In this document: one piece after another, positions 1-5,991 of the stretch | Position numbering within the stretch: position 1 is the stretch's first letter | How the letters are laid out: each line of letters opens with the position of its first letter | Assembly: GCA_946885815.1 (NCBI GenBank) | Contig: CAMPHE010000121.1 | Coordinates: 1 to 5,991 of the forward strand | Source of the DNA: an uncultured Arenimonas sp. | Lineage (GTDB): Bacteria > Pseudomonadota > Gammaproteobacteria > Xanthomonadales > Xanthomonadaceae | Direction: 5' to 3' | Length of the DNA stretch: 5,991 nucleotides | Notes under the pieces: model-generated | Database searches by the model: none | Told to the model about the DNA's origin: nothing | Seen by the model: only the letters and a program-made list of their open reading frames with translations | Translations under genes and position numbers: made by a program

Positions 1-395
1 ACGCGGGCGCCGAGCGCGAGATGCTCGCCGGCGAGGACCGCCGCGACCTGATCGCCCAGAGCATGCCGCGGCTCACCGGCGACGAAGTACTGGCACTGCG
101 CGCGGCGGTGGAACGCGTCCACGCCAGCGAGGCGCTGGTCGGCTACGTGCAGCAGTTGCTGCAGGAAAGCCGGCGTCATCCCGGCGTGCGCGTCGGCCTG
201 TCGCCGCGCGCGGGACTGGGGCTGCTGCGCGGCGCGCGCGCCTACGCGATGCTGGAAGGTCGCGACCACGTGCTGCCGGAAGACGTGCAGCAACTGTTCG
301 CCCAGGTGGCGGCGCACCGACTCGTGCCCGAGTCCGAGGCCGAGGGGCGCGACGTGCTGGCCGAACGCATCCTGCGCGCGGTGGCGGTGGACTGA
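1..395 (+). CDS. MoxR-family AAA+ ATPase, C-terminal part (5' end outside window)
   Basis: This is the last 130 codons of a MoxR-type AAA+ ATPase. The reading frame is open from base 3, giving AGAERE before the Met codon at 21, so that ATG is internal and the true start lies upstream. Visible parts are the family-typical stretch AEREMLAGEDRRDL, then the lid subdomain with a sensor-2 type GLSPRAGLGLLRGARAY (SPRAG at about 201-215), and the C-terminal helix LPEDVQQLF. Walker A, Walker B and sensor 1 are not in the window. MoxR ATPases are cytoplasmic and are thought to remodel or activate partner proteins, often together with vWA-like or DUF58 proteins. The adjacent DUF58 and transglutaminase genes fit the standard cassette. 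The stop TGA is at 393-395 and the next gene starts 5 bases later, so this is one operon. The family call is firm; the substrate is unknown. Confidence 0.93.
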   Translation, partial: AGAEREMLAGEDRRDLIAQSMPRLTGDEVLALRAAVERVHASEALVGYVQQLLQESRRHPGVRVGLSPRAGLGLLRGARAYAMLEGRDHVLPEDVQQLFAQVAAHRLVPESEAEGRDVLAERILRAVAVD

Positions 396-400
396 GCCGC

Positions 401-1369
401 GTGGCGCGGCCGCGCGATCTCGTCGAACGCTGGAGCGACCGGTTCGCGTCGTTCCCGGTGGTGCGTCCACGCCGCACCGAATCGCTGCCGATCACCGTCG
501 AACGGCGACGCGTCTACATCCTGCCGACGGGGTTCGGGCTGTTCCTCGGCGCGATGCTCGCGACGATGGTGCTGGGCGGCCTGAACTACAACAACAACCC
601 GGCGCTGCTGCTCGCGTTCCTGATCGTCGCGGTCGCCAACAACAGCCTGCTGCAGGCGCACCTGACACTGTCGGGCCTGCGCGTGACGTCGATGCATGCC
701 GAGCCGGTGCATGCCGGGCAGCCGCTCGAGCTCCGCATCGCGGTCGAAGCCACCGGCAATCGCCGACGCGACGGCCTCGAGCTGCGGCGCGGCGACGAGA
801 TCGCGTTCTTCGACCTGCCGCCCGGCGGCCGCGGCGAGGTGCGGCTGGCCATACCGACCGCGCGGCGTGGCTGGCTGGAGCCGGGCCGGATGCGCCTGTC
901 GACGGTACGGCCGCTCGGCCTGGCGCGCGCGTGGACGTGGCTGCTGCCCGCCGGCCCGCTGCTGGTCTACCCCGCTCCGGAAGACGACACCGTGCCGTTG
1001 CCCGACCTCGGCGGCGACGGCCAGGCGAGCCGCGCACGGCAGCAGGGCGACCAGCCGCATCAGCTGCGCGACTACCGTCCCGGCGACGCGCCGCGGCAGA
1101 TCGCGTGGAAGGCGTCGGCGCGGGCCGACCGCCTGCTGGTACGCGAATATGAAGCCAGCACGAACCGCGAGGTCGAACTGGACTGGTTCGCGCTCGCCAC
1201 GCTGCCGCACGAGGCGCGGATCCGCCGGTTGACGCGCTGGGTGCTCGAGGCCGACCGCCAGGCGGTGCGCTACCGGATGCGCCTGCCGGCGATGACGATC
1301 GGTCCGGGCCGCGGTTCCGAACATCGCCACGCGTGCCTGCGTGCGCTCGCCCTGTTGCCGGACGCCTGA
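401..1369 (+). CDS. DUF58-domain membrane protein
   Basis: This encodes a 322-residue protein of the DUF58 family, membrane-anchored partners of MoxR ATPases. The precise biochemical role of DUF58 is not established; the domain is often described as vWA-like. After a basic N-terminus there are two hydrophobic segments, about residues 39-60 and 66-88, joined by the family-typical GGLNYNNNPALLLAFL. A soluble, probably beta-rich region follows, then the DUF58 signature at about residues 222-251, containing LRDYRPGDAPRQIAWKASAR and ending in LLVREYE. Length is normal for the short form of the family. The GTG at 401 is chosen because it lies just after the upstream TGA and keeps the N-terminus preceding the first membrane segment; no strong Shine-Dalgarno is visible, so coupling to the upstream gene is likely. 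Its TGA (1367-1369) overlaps the ATG of the transglutaminase gene by one base. The family is firm and the exact start less so. Confidence 0.93.
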   Translation: MARPRDLVERWSDRFASFPVVRPRRTESLPITVERRRVYILPTGFGLFLGAMLATMVLGGLNYNNNPALLLAFLIVAVANNSLLQAHLTLSGLRVTSMHAEPVHAGQPLELRIAVEATGNRRRDGLELRRGDEIAFFDLPPGGRGEVRLAIPTARRGWLEPGRMRLSTVRPLGLARAWTWLLPAGPLLVYPAPEDDTVPLPDLGGDGQASRARQQGDQPHQLRDYRPGDAPRQIAWKASARADRLLVREYEASTNREVELDWFALATLPHEARIRRLTRWVLEADRQAVRYRMRLPAMTIGPGRGSEHRHACLRALALLPDA

Positions 1370-1371
1370 TG
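1367..1371 (+). other. TGATG stop/start overlap coupling DUF58 and tgpA
   Basis: The DUF58 stop TGA (1367-1369) shares its last base with the tgpA ATG (1369-1371). The preceding bases are GC-rich with no AGGAGG-like motif, so terminating ribosomes probably re-initiate here. This arrangement usually goes with matched expression of two subunits of one complex. The overlap is seen directly; the coupling is inferred. Confidence 0.8.
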
Positions 1372-3360
1372 GCCGCCGCCGAACCGCTCACGCGCGACGC
1401 CCGGCGCTGGTGCATGGCCGCCGCGGGGGCGTGCCTGCTGCCGCTGCTGACGCAGATCCAGCCCGTGCTCGCGCTCGGGCTCGCCGGAATCGCCGCGCTC
1501 AGCATGACCACCGCGCGCCCGTGGCCGCCCGCGGCGCGCGTCGCCCTGCTGCTGGCCACCGGCGCCGTGGTGCTGGTGATGCACGGCTTCAGCATCGGAC
1601 GCGAGGCCGGCACCGCCGGGCTGGCTGCGCTGCTCGCGATCAAGCCGCTGGAGACGCGGCGCCTGCGCGACGCGCACAGCCTGCTCGGCTTCTCGCTGTT
1701 CGCGCCGTTCGCCGCCTTCCTGCAGGACCAGGGGCCGCTGGTGCTCGCGCTCTCGCTGCCGGCGGTGCTGATGCTGATGCTGGCGCTGGCGGCGATCGTG
1801 CAGAACCGCAACGACCTGCCCCTCGCGGAACGCGGCCCGCGGCCGGGACGCCTGCGCGCCGCCGGGTTCGCGCTGCTGCTGGCGATGCCGCTCGCGCTGG
1901 CGTGTTTCTGGCTGTTCCCGCGGCTGGCGACGCCGCTATGGGGCAAACCGGTCGAGTCGGCCGGCCGCGGCGGCCTCGCCGACGCGATGCGTCCCGACCA
2001 GTGGGTCGATCTGTTCGCCGACGACCGGCCGGCGCTTCGCGCCCGGTTCCTCGACCTCGAGCCGCCGCGCGCCCAGCTGTACTGGCGCGCCCGCGTGCTC
2101 TGGGATTTCGACGGCGCCGGCTGGGCGCGCGGCACCGAGGCGATTCCGCTCGGCCGGCCCGACGTCCGCGCCACCGGTGGGACCGCGCTGTACGAAGTGA
2201 TGATGGAACCGACCGATCGCCGCTACCTGGTGACGCTCGACCTGCCGCTGGCGGCGCCCGCCGACGCCGAGCTGCTGGGCGACCTGACGGTGCGCACGCG
2301 GGAACCGGTGACCCGGCTGGAGCAGTACACGCTCACGTCCGACCCGGGCGCGTTGCACCAGCGTGACCTGTCGCCGCTGCTCGCGCGGCGTGCGCTGTCG
2401 CTGCCGGCCGATCGCAACCCGCGCACGCAGGAACTCGCGGCCCGCTGGCGCGAGCAGAGCGGCGGCGACGACGTCGCGCTGGTGCGCCGCGCACTGGAAT
2501 GGATCGGCCAGGACTTCAGCTACAGCCTCACGGTGCCGCCGTCCGGCCGACATCCGGTCGACGAATTCCTGTTCGATTCGCGCGTCGGCTTCTGCCAGCA
2601 CTTCAGCTCCGCGTTCGCGGTGCTGATGCGGGCGGCCGGCGTGCCGACGCGCGTGGTGCTGGGCTACCACGGCGGGTACCGCAACCCGATCGGCGGCTAC
2701 TGGGTCGTGCGCCGCCAGGACGCGCATGCGTGGAACGAGGTGTGGCTGCGCGGGCGTGGCTGGACACGGGTCGACCCGACGGCCGCGGTGCGCCCCGAAC
2801 GCGTGCTCGACACCGTCGAAGACCTCGCGCGCCAGGAAGCGCTGCTGCCCGAGGCGTTCGCGCTGGTGCTCGACATCGGCGACTGGCTGCGCCGCGGCTG
2901 GAACGATTTCGTCGTCGGATTCGACGCGCGGCGCCAGGCCCGGCTGCTGCAGCCGTTCGGCGTGCGCGACGCGACGGCGCGGCAGCTCGGCAGCGCATTC
3001 GCGATCGGCGCGGGCCTCGCGCTGGCGCTGACGCTGTGGCTGCAGATGCGGGGCCGGCCGCCGCCGCAGGACCCGCGGCTGCGCGCGTGGCGCGCCTTCG
3101 CGCGGCGTCTGCGACGCGTCGGTCTGGAAAAGGCACCGTCGGAAGCGCCGGCGACCTTCGGCGAGCGGATCGCCGCGGCGCTGCCGTCGCAGGCCGGCGT
3201 GCTGCGCTCGATGACGGCGCGCTACATCGCCTGGCGCTACGGCGGCCGCGAACTGTCGTTCGAGGAAAAGGCCCTGCTGATCGCCGAACTGCAGGCCTAT
3301 CGCGCGCCGCGGCGCGCGGGAGGCCCCTCGGGCCCGGGTCGCCGCGCCGATCGGGCGTGA
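1369..3360 (+). CDS. tgpA: TgpA-type transmembrane transglutaminase-like protein (DUF3488-TGase-DUF4129)
   Basis: This encodes a 663-residue inner-membrane protein like Pseudomonas aeruginosa TgpA. N-terminal hydrophobic segments (about residues 17-49, 56-73, 80-90, 104-119, 122-144 and 164-183) correspond to the DUF3488 region. A large, probably periplasmic part follows, with the transglutaminase core at about residues 370-475. The expected triad is intact: Cys409 in RVGFCQHFSSAF, His453 in DAHAWNEVW, and Asp469 in GWTRVDPTA. A further membrane helix lies at about 541-558, followed by a cytoplasmic DUF4129-like tail (about 580-645). The family is predicted to act on cell-wall or envelope peptides or proteins; the natural substrate is not settled. 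The ATG at 1369 is chosen over an in-frame GTG at 1333 because it overlaps the DUF58 stop as TGATG, typical of translational coupling, and yields a plausible N-terminus. No Shine-Dalgarno precedes it, consistent with coupling. Assignment is confident; catalytic activity is inferred from residues only. Confidence 0.95.
   Translation: MAAAEPLTRDARRWCMAAAGACLLPLLTQIQPVLALGLAGIAALSMTTARPWPPAARVALLLATGAVVLVMHGFSIGREAGTAGLAALLAIKPLETRRLRDAHSLLGFSLFAPFAAFLQDQGPLVLALSLPAVLMLMLALAAIVQNRNDLPLAERGPRPGRLRAAGFALLLAMPLALACFWLFPRLATPLWGKPVESAGRGGLADAMRPDQWVDLFADDRPALRARFLDLEPPRAQLYWRARVLWDFDGAGWARGTEAIPLGRPDVRATGGTALYEVMMEPTDRRYLVTLDLPLAAPADAELLGDLTVRTREPVTRLEQYTLTSDPGALHQRDLSPLLARRALSLPADRNPRTQELAARWREQSGGDDVALVRRALEWIGQDFSYSLTVPPSGRHPVDEFLFDSRVGFCQHFSSAFAVLMRAAGVPTRVVLGYHGGYRNPIGGYWVVRRQDAHAWNEVWLRGRGWTRVDPTAAVRPERVLDTVEDLARQEALLPEAFALVLDIGDWLRRGWNDFVVGFDARRQARLLQPFGVRDATARQLGSAFAIGAGLALALTLWLQMRGRPPPQDPRLRAWRAFARRLRRVGLEKAPSEAPATFGERIAAALPSQAGVLRSMTARYIAWRYGGRELSFEEKALLIAELQAYRAPRRAGGPSGPGRRADRA
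3301..3318. repeat. Perfect 18-bp GC-only palindrome near the 3' end of tgpA
   Basis: CGCGCGCCGCGGCGCGCG reads the same on both strands. In RNA it could fold as a 7-bp stem with a 4-base loop. It lies within the arginine-, glycine- and proline-rich tail of tgpA (RAPRRAGGPSGPGRR), about 40 bases before the stop, and another GC-rich inverted stretch (GGCCCCTCGGGCC, about 3323-3335) follows. There is no T-tract, so it is not a canonical intrinsic terminator. In DNA this GC-rich it may be chance. The palindrome is certain; a function is not. Confidence 0.5.
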
Positions 3361-3376
3361 AGACCCTCCCGCCGCG
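3361..3376. other. 16-bp convergent intergenic gap, no clear terminator
   Basis: Only 16 bases separate the tgpA stop (+ strand) from the hinT stop (- strand). A weak 6-bp inverted repeat (CCGCCG at 3369-3374 against CGGCGG at 3383-3388, 8-base loop) spans into the hinT end, but no T-run follows it on either strand. Termination must rely on Rho, on signals inside the coding ends, or on read-through into the opposing gene. Confidence 0.6.
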
Positions 3377-3718
3377 TCACCCCGGCGGCCAGTGCAGCGC
3401 GCGGCCGGCGAGCAGGTGCAGGTGGATGTGGTAGACGCTCTGGCCGCCGTCGCGGCCGCAGTTCATCACGACACGGTAGCCGTCCGCGGCGAAGCCTTCC
3501 CGCCGCGCGTACGCGGCCGCCGCGAGCGAGAGGCGGCCGAGCAGCGCCGCGTCGCCCTCGCCCGCGTCGTCGAGCGTGGCGATCTCGCGTTTCGGGATGA
3601 ACAGCACGTGCACCGGCGCCTGCGGATGGATGTCGCGGAACGCGAGCACGTGCTCGTCCTCGAAGACGATGTCGGCGGGGATCTCGCGGCGGATGATCTT
3701 CGAGAAGAGCGTGGTCAT
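3377..3718 (-). CDS. hinT: HIT-family purine nucleoside phosphoramidase (HinT)
   Basis: This encodes a 113-residue histidine-triad protein of the HinT branch, close in length to E. coli HinT (about 119). It starts with the typical TLFSKIIRREIPADIVFEDE, continues with AFRDIHPQAPVHVLFIPKRE, and carries NCGRDGGQSVYHIHLHLL near the C-terminus. The triad is His97-x-His99-x-His101, with His99 the expected nucleophile. Family members hydrolyse adenosine phosphoramidates and aminoacyl- or lysyl-adenylates in the cytoplasm; the physiological role in bacteria is loosely defined. The ATG at 3718 has a good Shine-Dalgarno (GAGGA, 3725-3729) spaced 6 bases away. The gene follows recR by 9 bases on the same strand, so it is probably the last gene of the dnaX-ebfC-recR transcript. 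Family and start are both well supported; hinT is used as a family-level name. Confidence 0.94.
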   Translation of the reverse strand: MTTLFSKIIRREIPADIVFEDEHVLAFRDIHPQAPVHVLFIPKREIATLDDAGEGDAALLGRLSLAAAAYARREGFAADGYRVVMNCGRDGGQSVYHIHLHLLAGRALHWPPG

Positions 3719-3724
3719 CGCGGG

Positions 3725-3730
3725 TCCTCA
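3725..3730 (-). promoter_or_regulatory. hinT ribosome binding site overlapping the recR stop codon
   Basis: Read on the - strand this is TGAGGA. The recR stop TGA (3730-3728) and the GAGGA Shine-Dalgarno core (3729-3725) share bases, 6 bases upstream of the hinT ATG. A ribosome finishing recR would sit on this site, so hinT translation is likely coupled to, or modulated by, recR termination. The overlap is visible; the coupling is inferred. Confidence 0.75.
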
Positions 3731-4330
3731 GGTCGGGATTTCGGTGCGCGAGCCGAACGCATGCGCGAGCGTGCCGCGGTCGACGTATTCGAGTTCGCCG
3801 CCGAGCGGCACGCCGTGCGCGAGCCGGCTCGGCCGCACGGCGGCCTGCCGCGCGAGCTGCGCGAGGTAATGCGCGGTCGCCTCGCCTTCGACGGTGGGAT
3901 TGGTGGCGATGATCAGTTCCCGCACCTCGCCCTGCGCGAGGCGGTCGGCGAGGCGATCGAGGCCGAGCTCGCGCGGGCCGATGCCGTCGAGCGGCGACAG
4001 GCGCCCCTGCAGCACGAAATACAGCCCGCGGTAGCCGGTGGCCTGTTCGATCGCCAGGCGGTCGGCGGGCGATTCGATCGCGCACAGCAGCGCGCGGTCG
4101 CGCGAGCCGCCGGCGCAGATCGGGCACAGCGGCGTCTCGCTGAAATCGCGGCACGACTCGCAGTGGCCGACGCGCGCCATCGCTTCCGACAGCGCGCCGG
4201 CCAGCCGCACGCCGCCGTCGCGGTCACGCTCGAGCAGGTGGTACGCCATCCGCTGCGCCGATTTCTGCCCGACGCCGGGCAGGCAGCGCAGCGCCTCGAT
4301 CAGCTGTTCGAGCAGCGGCGCCGACGACAC
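3728..4330 (-). CDS. recR: Recombination mediator protein RecR
   Basis: This encodes a 200-residue RecR, the normal length. RecR works with RecO (and RecF) to load RecA onto SSB-coated single-stranded DNA at gaps. Domains are in the usual order: an N-terminal helix-hairpin-helix (about residues 8-33, with [17 protein letters not shown]), a four-cysteine zinc motif (Cys57, Cys60, Cys69, Cys72), a Toprim domain from about residue 79 (acidic Glu85 in CAIESPAD, then [17 protein letters not shown]), and a C-terminal Walker-B-like segment ([16 protein letters not shown]). All expected residues are present. The start is GTG at 4330, giving the family-typical [19 protein letters not shown]. It lies 4 bases after the ebfC stop with no evident Shine-Dalgarno, so translation is probably coupled to ebfC. 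The dnaX-ebfC-recR order is conserved across many bacteria. Confidence 0.97.
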   Translation of the reverse strand: MSSAPLLEQLIEALRCLPGVGQKSAQRMAYHLLERDRDGGVRLAGALSEAMARVGHCESCRDFSETPLCPICAGGSRDRALLCAIESPADRLAIEQATGYRGLYFVLQGRLSPLDGIGPRELGLDRLADRLAQGEVRELIIATNPTVEGEATAHYLAQLARQAAVRPSRLAHGVPLGGELEYVDRGTLAHAFGSRTEIPT

Positions 4331-4334
4331 GGCG

Positions 4335-4655
4335 TCAGAACAGGCCCGGAATCTTCATGCCCGCCGGCAGGCCGGCGGTCGCCGCGGACATGCGCTTGCC
4401 GGCTTCCTCGTTGGCCTTGTTCACCGCGTCGTTGAAGGCGGCGGCGACGAGGTCCTCGAGCATCTCGGCGTCGGCGAGCACGGACGGGTCGATGCGCACG
4501 GCGCGGCAGTCCATCTTGCCCGTCAGCGTCACCTTCACCATGCCGCCGCCGGACTGGCCCTGCACCTCGACGGTGGCGAGTTCCTCCTGCGCGCGCTTCA
4601 TCTGTTCCTGCATGCGCTGGGCCTGTTGCATCAGTTGGGCGATGTTTCCGCGCAT
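4335..4655 (-). CDS. ebfC: YbaB/EbfC family nucleoid-associated protein
   Basis: This encodes a 106-residue member of the YbaB/EbfC family, small homodimeric DNA-binding proteins that associate with the nucleoid. The N-terminal long helix (about residues 4-28, [20 protein letters not shown]) is Gln/Met rich. A beta section follows with [20 protein letters not shown], then the conserved VRIDPSVL, a helical section containing [15 protein letters not shown], and the C-terminal tail [10 protein letters not shown] typical of the proteobacterial members. The ATG at 4655 has a good Shine-Dalgarno (GAGGAA, 4661-4666). It lies 18 bases after the dnaX stop and 4 bases before the recR GTG, in the conserved dnaX-ybaB-recR cluster. 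The family call is firm; the DNA-binding preference in this organism is unknown. Confidence 0.96.
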   Translation of the reverse strand: MRGNIAQLMQQAQRMQEQMKRAQEELATVEVQGQSGGGMVKVTLTGKMDCRAVRIDPSVLADAEMLEDLVAAAFNDAVNKANEEAGKRMSAATAGLPAGMKIPGLF

Positions 4656-4660
4656 CGTGG

Positions 4661-4666
4661 TTCCTC
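4661..4666 (-). promoter_or_regulatory. ebfC ribosome binding site (GAGGAA)
   Basis: Read on the - strand this is GAGGAA, 5 bases from the ATG at 4655. It is one of only two clear Shine-Dalgarno motifs in the window (the other serves hinT). It lies in the 18-base dnaX-ebfC gap, so ebfC can be initiated independently of dnaX termination. It confirms the chosen ebfC start. Confidence 0.75.
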
Positions 4667-4673
4667 GGTTCGT

Positions 4674-5991
4674 TCAGTGGTCGTCCAGGGGACGGATGGA
4701 ATCGGCGACGACGCTGCCGCCCTGCTCCAGCAGGCGCCGGACCACCGGATCGCCGTGGAAGGCTTCCTCGGCGCCGGCCTGGCGTTCGCCGCGCTGGCGT
4801 TCGGTGCGCGCGTGCAGCGTTTCCGACGACGCCGCGCGCGCCGATTCGAAGCGGATCTGCGGCGGCGCGCCGAGTTCGGCGCCGAGCGCGTTCGCCAGCT
4901 GGCGCACGAGGCCCTCGCTGCGCAGGTGATCGAAGCTGTCGGGCAGCGACAGCTGCAGCACGCCGTCGCGATGGCCGCAGAAGGCGCTGTGCGCGGCGAG
5001 TTCGCGCACCGGTCCCTTCAGGCCGGCGCGCGCGACCAGCGCCAGCCAGTCGTCGACGCCGGCCAGCTCCACCGCGCCGGACGCGGCGGGCGCGGAAAGG
5101 CGCGCGGCCGTGGCGGCGTGCGGCTCGCTCGCAGGCCGCGTCGGCGGGGAGACGGGGGTCGTGGCCGCCGCGGGCGCCGTCGAAGCGGGCGTCGTCGCCG
5201 GGAACCCCCGGGACGGCGTCGGCGCGCTCGCGACGGCCGGTGCCGGCCGCGTCACGCCCGCTCCGGACGCGCCGTCGGGACGGAACGCGAGCATCCGCAG
5301 CAGGCTCATCTCGAAGCCGGTGCGCGGGCTGGGCGCGAGATCGAGGTCGCGGCGACCGGTGACCGCCATCTGGTACCAGAGCTGCACGAGTTCGGGCGAC
5401 ACGCGCGCGGCGAGCGCGGCGACGTCGACGCGACCGCCCTCGCCGACGCTGCCGGGCACGACCTGCTGCAACTGCACCTGGTGCAACGCGGTCGCGAGGT
5501 CGTCGAGCACGTGCGCGTAGTCCGGAGAGAACGTCGCCAGTTCCTCGACGCGCGCCATCAGCGCCGGACCATCGCCGGCCGCGAGCGTGTCGAGCAGCGC
5601 GCCGACCTGCGTGCGGTCGACCGTGCCGAGCATCGTCGTGACGCCGGCTTCGTCGAGCCGGCCGCCGGTGTAGGCGATCGCCTGGTCGAGCAGCGACAGC
5701 CCGTCGCGCAGGCTGCCGTCGGCCGATCGCGCGAGCAGGTCCACCGCCCCGGCTTCGGCGGGGATGCCTTCCGCGGCGAGGATGCGCGTCATCTGCCCGG
5801 TGATCTGCGCGTGTTCCAGCCGGCGCAGGTTGAACTGCAGGCACCGCGAGAGCACGGTGACCGGAAGTTTTTCCGGGTCGGTGGTCGCGAGCAGGAACTT
5901 CACGTGCTCCGGCGGCTCTTCCAGCGTCTTCAGCAGCGCGTTGAACGCCGGCTTCGACAGCATGTGCACTTCGTCGATCAGGTAGACCTTG
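4674..5991 (-). CDS. dnaX: DNA polymerase III subunit tau (DnaX), 5' end outside window
   Basis: This is the last 438 residues of DnaX, the clamp-loader ATPase that loads the sliding clamp and, as tau, tethers the polymerase core to the replisome. The frame is open to the right edge; the first visible codons give KVYLIDEVHML, the Walker B motif, so GTG/ATG codons near 5961-5969 are internal. In visible numbering: sensor 1 LLATTD (33-38), arginine-finger SRC (48-50), sensor 2 GSLRD (92-96), domain III to about 235 (ending FEMSLLRMLAFRP), a Pro/Ala/Thr-rich linker (about 239-306, bases 5073-5276), then a tau-type C-terminal domain from WLALVARAGLKGPVREL. Walker A and the zinc-binding cysteines lie outside. 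By comparison with E. coli numbering, about 120 residues are missing, giving a full tau near 560, shorter than E. coli's 643. The gene leads ebfC-recR-hinT. Its start and promoter are not in the window. Confidence 0.97.
   Translation of the reverse strand, partial: KVYLIDEVHMLSKPAFNALLKTLEEPPEHVKFLLATTDPEKLPVTVLSRCLQFNLRRLEHAQITGQMTRILAAEGIPAEAGAVDLLARSADGSLRDGLSLLDQAIAYTGGRLDEAGVTTMLGTVDRTQVGALLDTLAAGDGPALMARVEELATFSPDYAHVLDDLATALHQVQLQQVVPGSVGEGGRVDVAALAARVSPELVQLWYQMAVTGRRDLDLAPSPRTGFEMSLLRMLAFRPDGASGAGVTRPAPAVASAPTPSRGFPATTPASTAPAAATTPVSPPTRPASEPHAATAARLSAPAASGAVELAGVDDWLALVARAGLKGPVRELAAHSAFCGHRDGVLQLSLPDSFDHLRSEGLVRQLANALGAELGAPPQIRFESARAASSETLHARTERQRGERQAGAEEAFHGDPVVRRLLEQGGSVVADSIRPLDDH

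Noticed and set aside
1333..1368. In-frame GTG at 1333 as an alternative tgpA start
   Set aside because: It would add 12 residues inside the DUF58 coding end and has no Shine-Dalgarno. The ATG at 1369 overlaps the DUF58 stop and is the more typical start.
492..2174. A 560-codon open frame on the - strand opposite DUF58 and tgpA
   Set aside because: Antisense shadow rich in Arg, Ser, Ala and Pro, with no family resemblance; the sense genes are well supported.
3392..4435. A 347-codon open frame on the + strand opposite hinT and recR
   Set aside because: It lies wholly antisense to two well-recognised genes, lacks any domain, and its composition is that of a complement of GC-rich coding sequence.
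5201..5212. G5 run in the dnaX linker (CGG GGG TTC on the - strand) as a slippage site
   Set aside because: It does not fit X-XXY-YYZ in frame and no stop follows in the -1 frame, so there is no support for programmed frameshifting.
4300..5844. A 514-codon open frame on the - strand overlapping dnaX and ebfC
   Set aside because: It is the -1 frame of dnaX. Its product is arginine/alanine-rich low-complexity sequence with no recognisable domain, as expected from shadow frames in GC-rich DNA; dnaX and ebfC are clearly the real genes.
5866..5873. Run of five A on the - strand (GAAAAAC) in dnaX as a possible frameshift site
   Set aside because: It reads GAA AAA CTT in the zero frame, so the slippery heptamer is in the wrong register. 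It also sits in the ATPase domain, too early for a gamma-type product, and the -1 frame downstream is open.
1..5991. A novel defence, mobile or RNA-based system
   Set aside because: Every stretch longer than 20 bases is covered by genes of well-known core families. No repeat array, structured RNA, integrase/transposase, or composition shift was seen on either strand.

Overview
This is a gene-dense, very GC-rich window (roughly 70% by eye) with the strong third-position G/C bias of a high-GC proteobacterium. The protein sequences look gammaproteobacterial: the RecR N-terminus, the HinT and EbfC sequences and the dnaX-ybaB-recR order all fit. My best guess is the Xanthomonadales/Lysobacterales (Lysobacter or Luteimonas-like). 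That placement is from memory of family sequences and was not searched.

Layout: two co-directional gene groups converge near position 3370. The left group, on the + strand, is the end of a MoxR-type AAA+ ATPase (cut by the left edge), a DUF58 membrane protein, and a TgpA-type transmembrane transglutaminase. This is the classic MoxR-DUF58-transglutaminase cassette, packed with a 5-base gap and then a TGATG stop/start overlap. The right group, on the - strand, is dnaX (cut by the right edge, so its 5' end is missing), ebfC/ybaB, recR and a HIT-family hydrolase (hinT), with gaps of 18, 4 and 9 bases. Only 16 bases separate the two convergent stop codons, and no clear intrinsic terminator is visible there.

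How the genes work together: the left cassette is an envelope module. A cytoplasmic AAA+ ATPase is thought to remodel or activate a partner, DUF58 is a membrane-anchored adaptor, and TgpA places a Cys-His-Asp transglutaminase-like domain on the periplasmic side. The right cluster is replication and repair housekeeping: the clamp-loader subunit tau (DnaX), a nucleoid-associated protein (EbfC), the recombination mediator RecR, and a small purine-nucleoside phosphoramidase (HinT).

Both operon promoters lie outside the window. No intergenic stretch exceeds 20 bases. I see no RNA gene, CRISPR array, mobile element or sign of recent transfer. This is an ordinary core region. The points most worth a second look are that the dnaX -1 frame is open, which argues against an E. 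coli-style gamma product; the attachment of hinT to the dnaX-recR operon; and the stop/Shine-Dalgarno overlap at recR-hinT.
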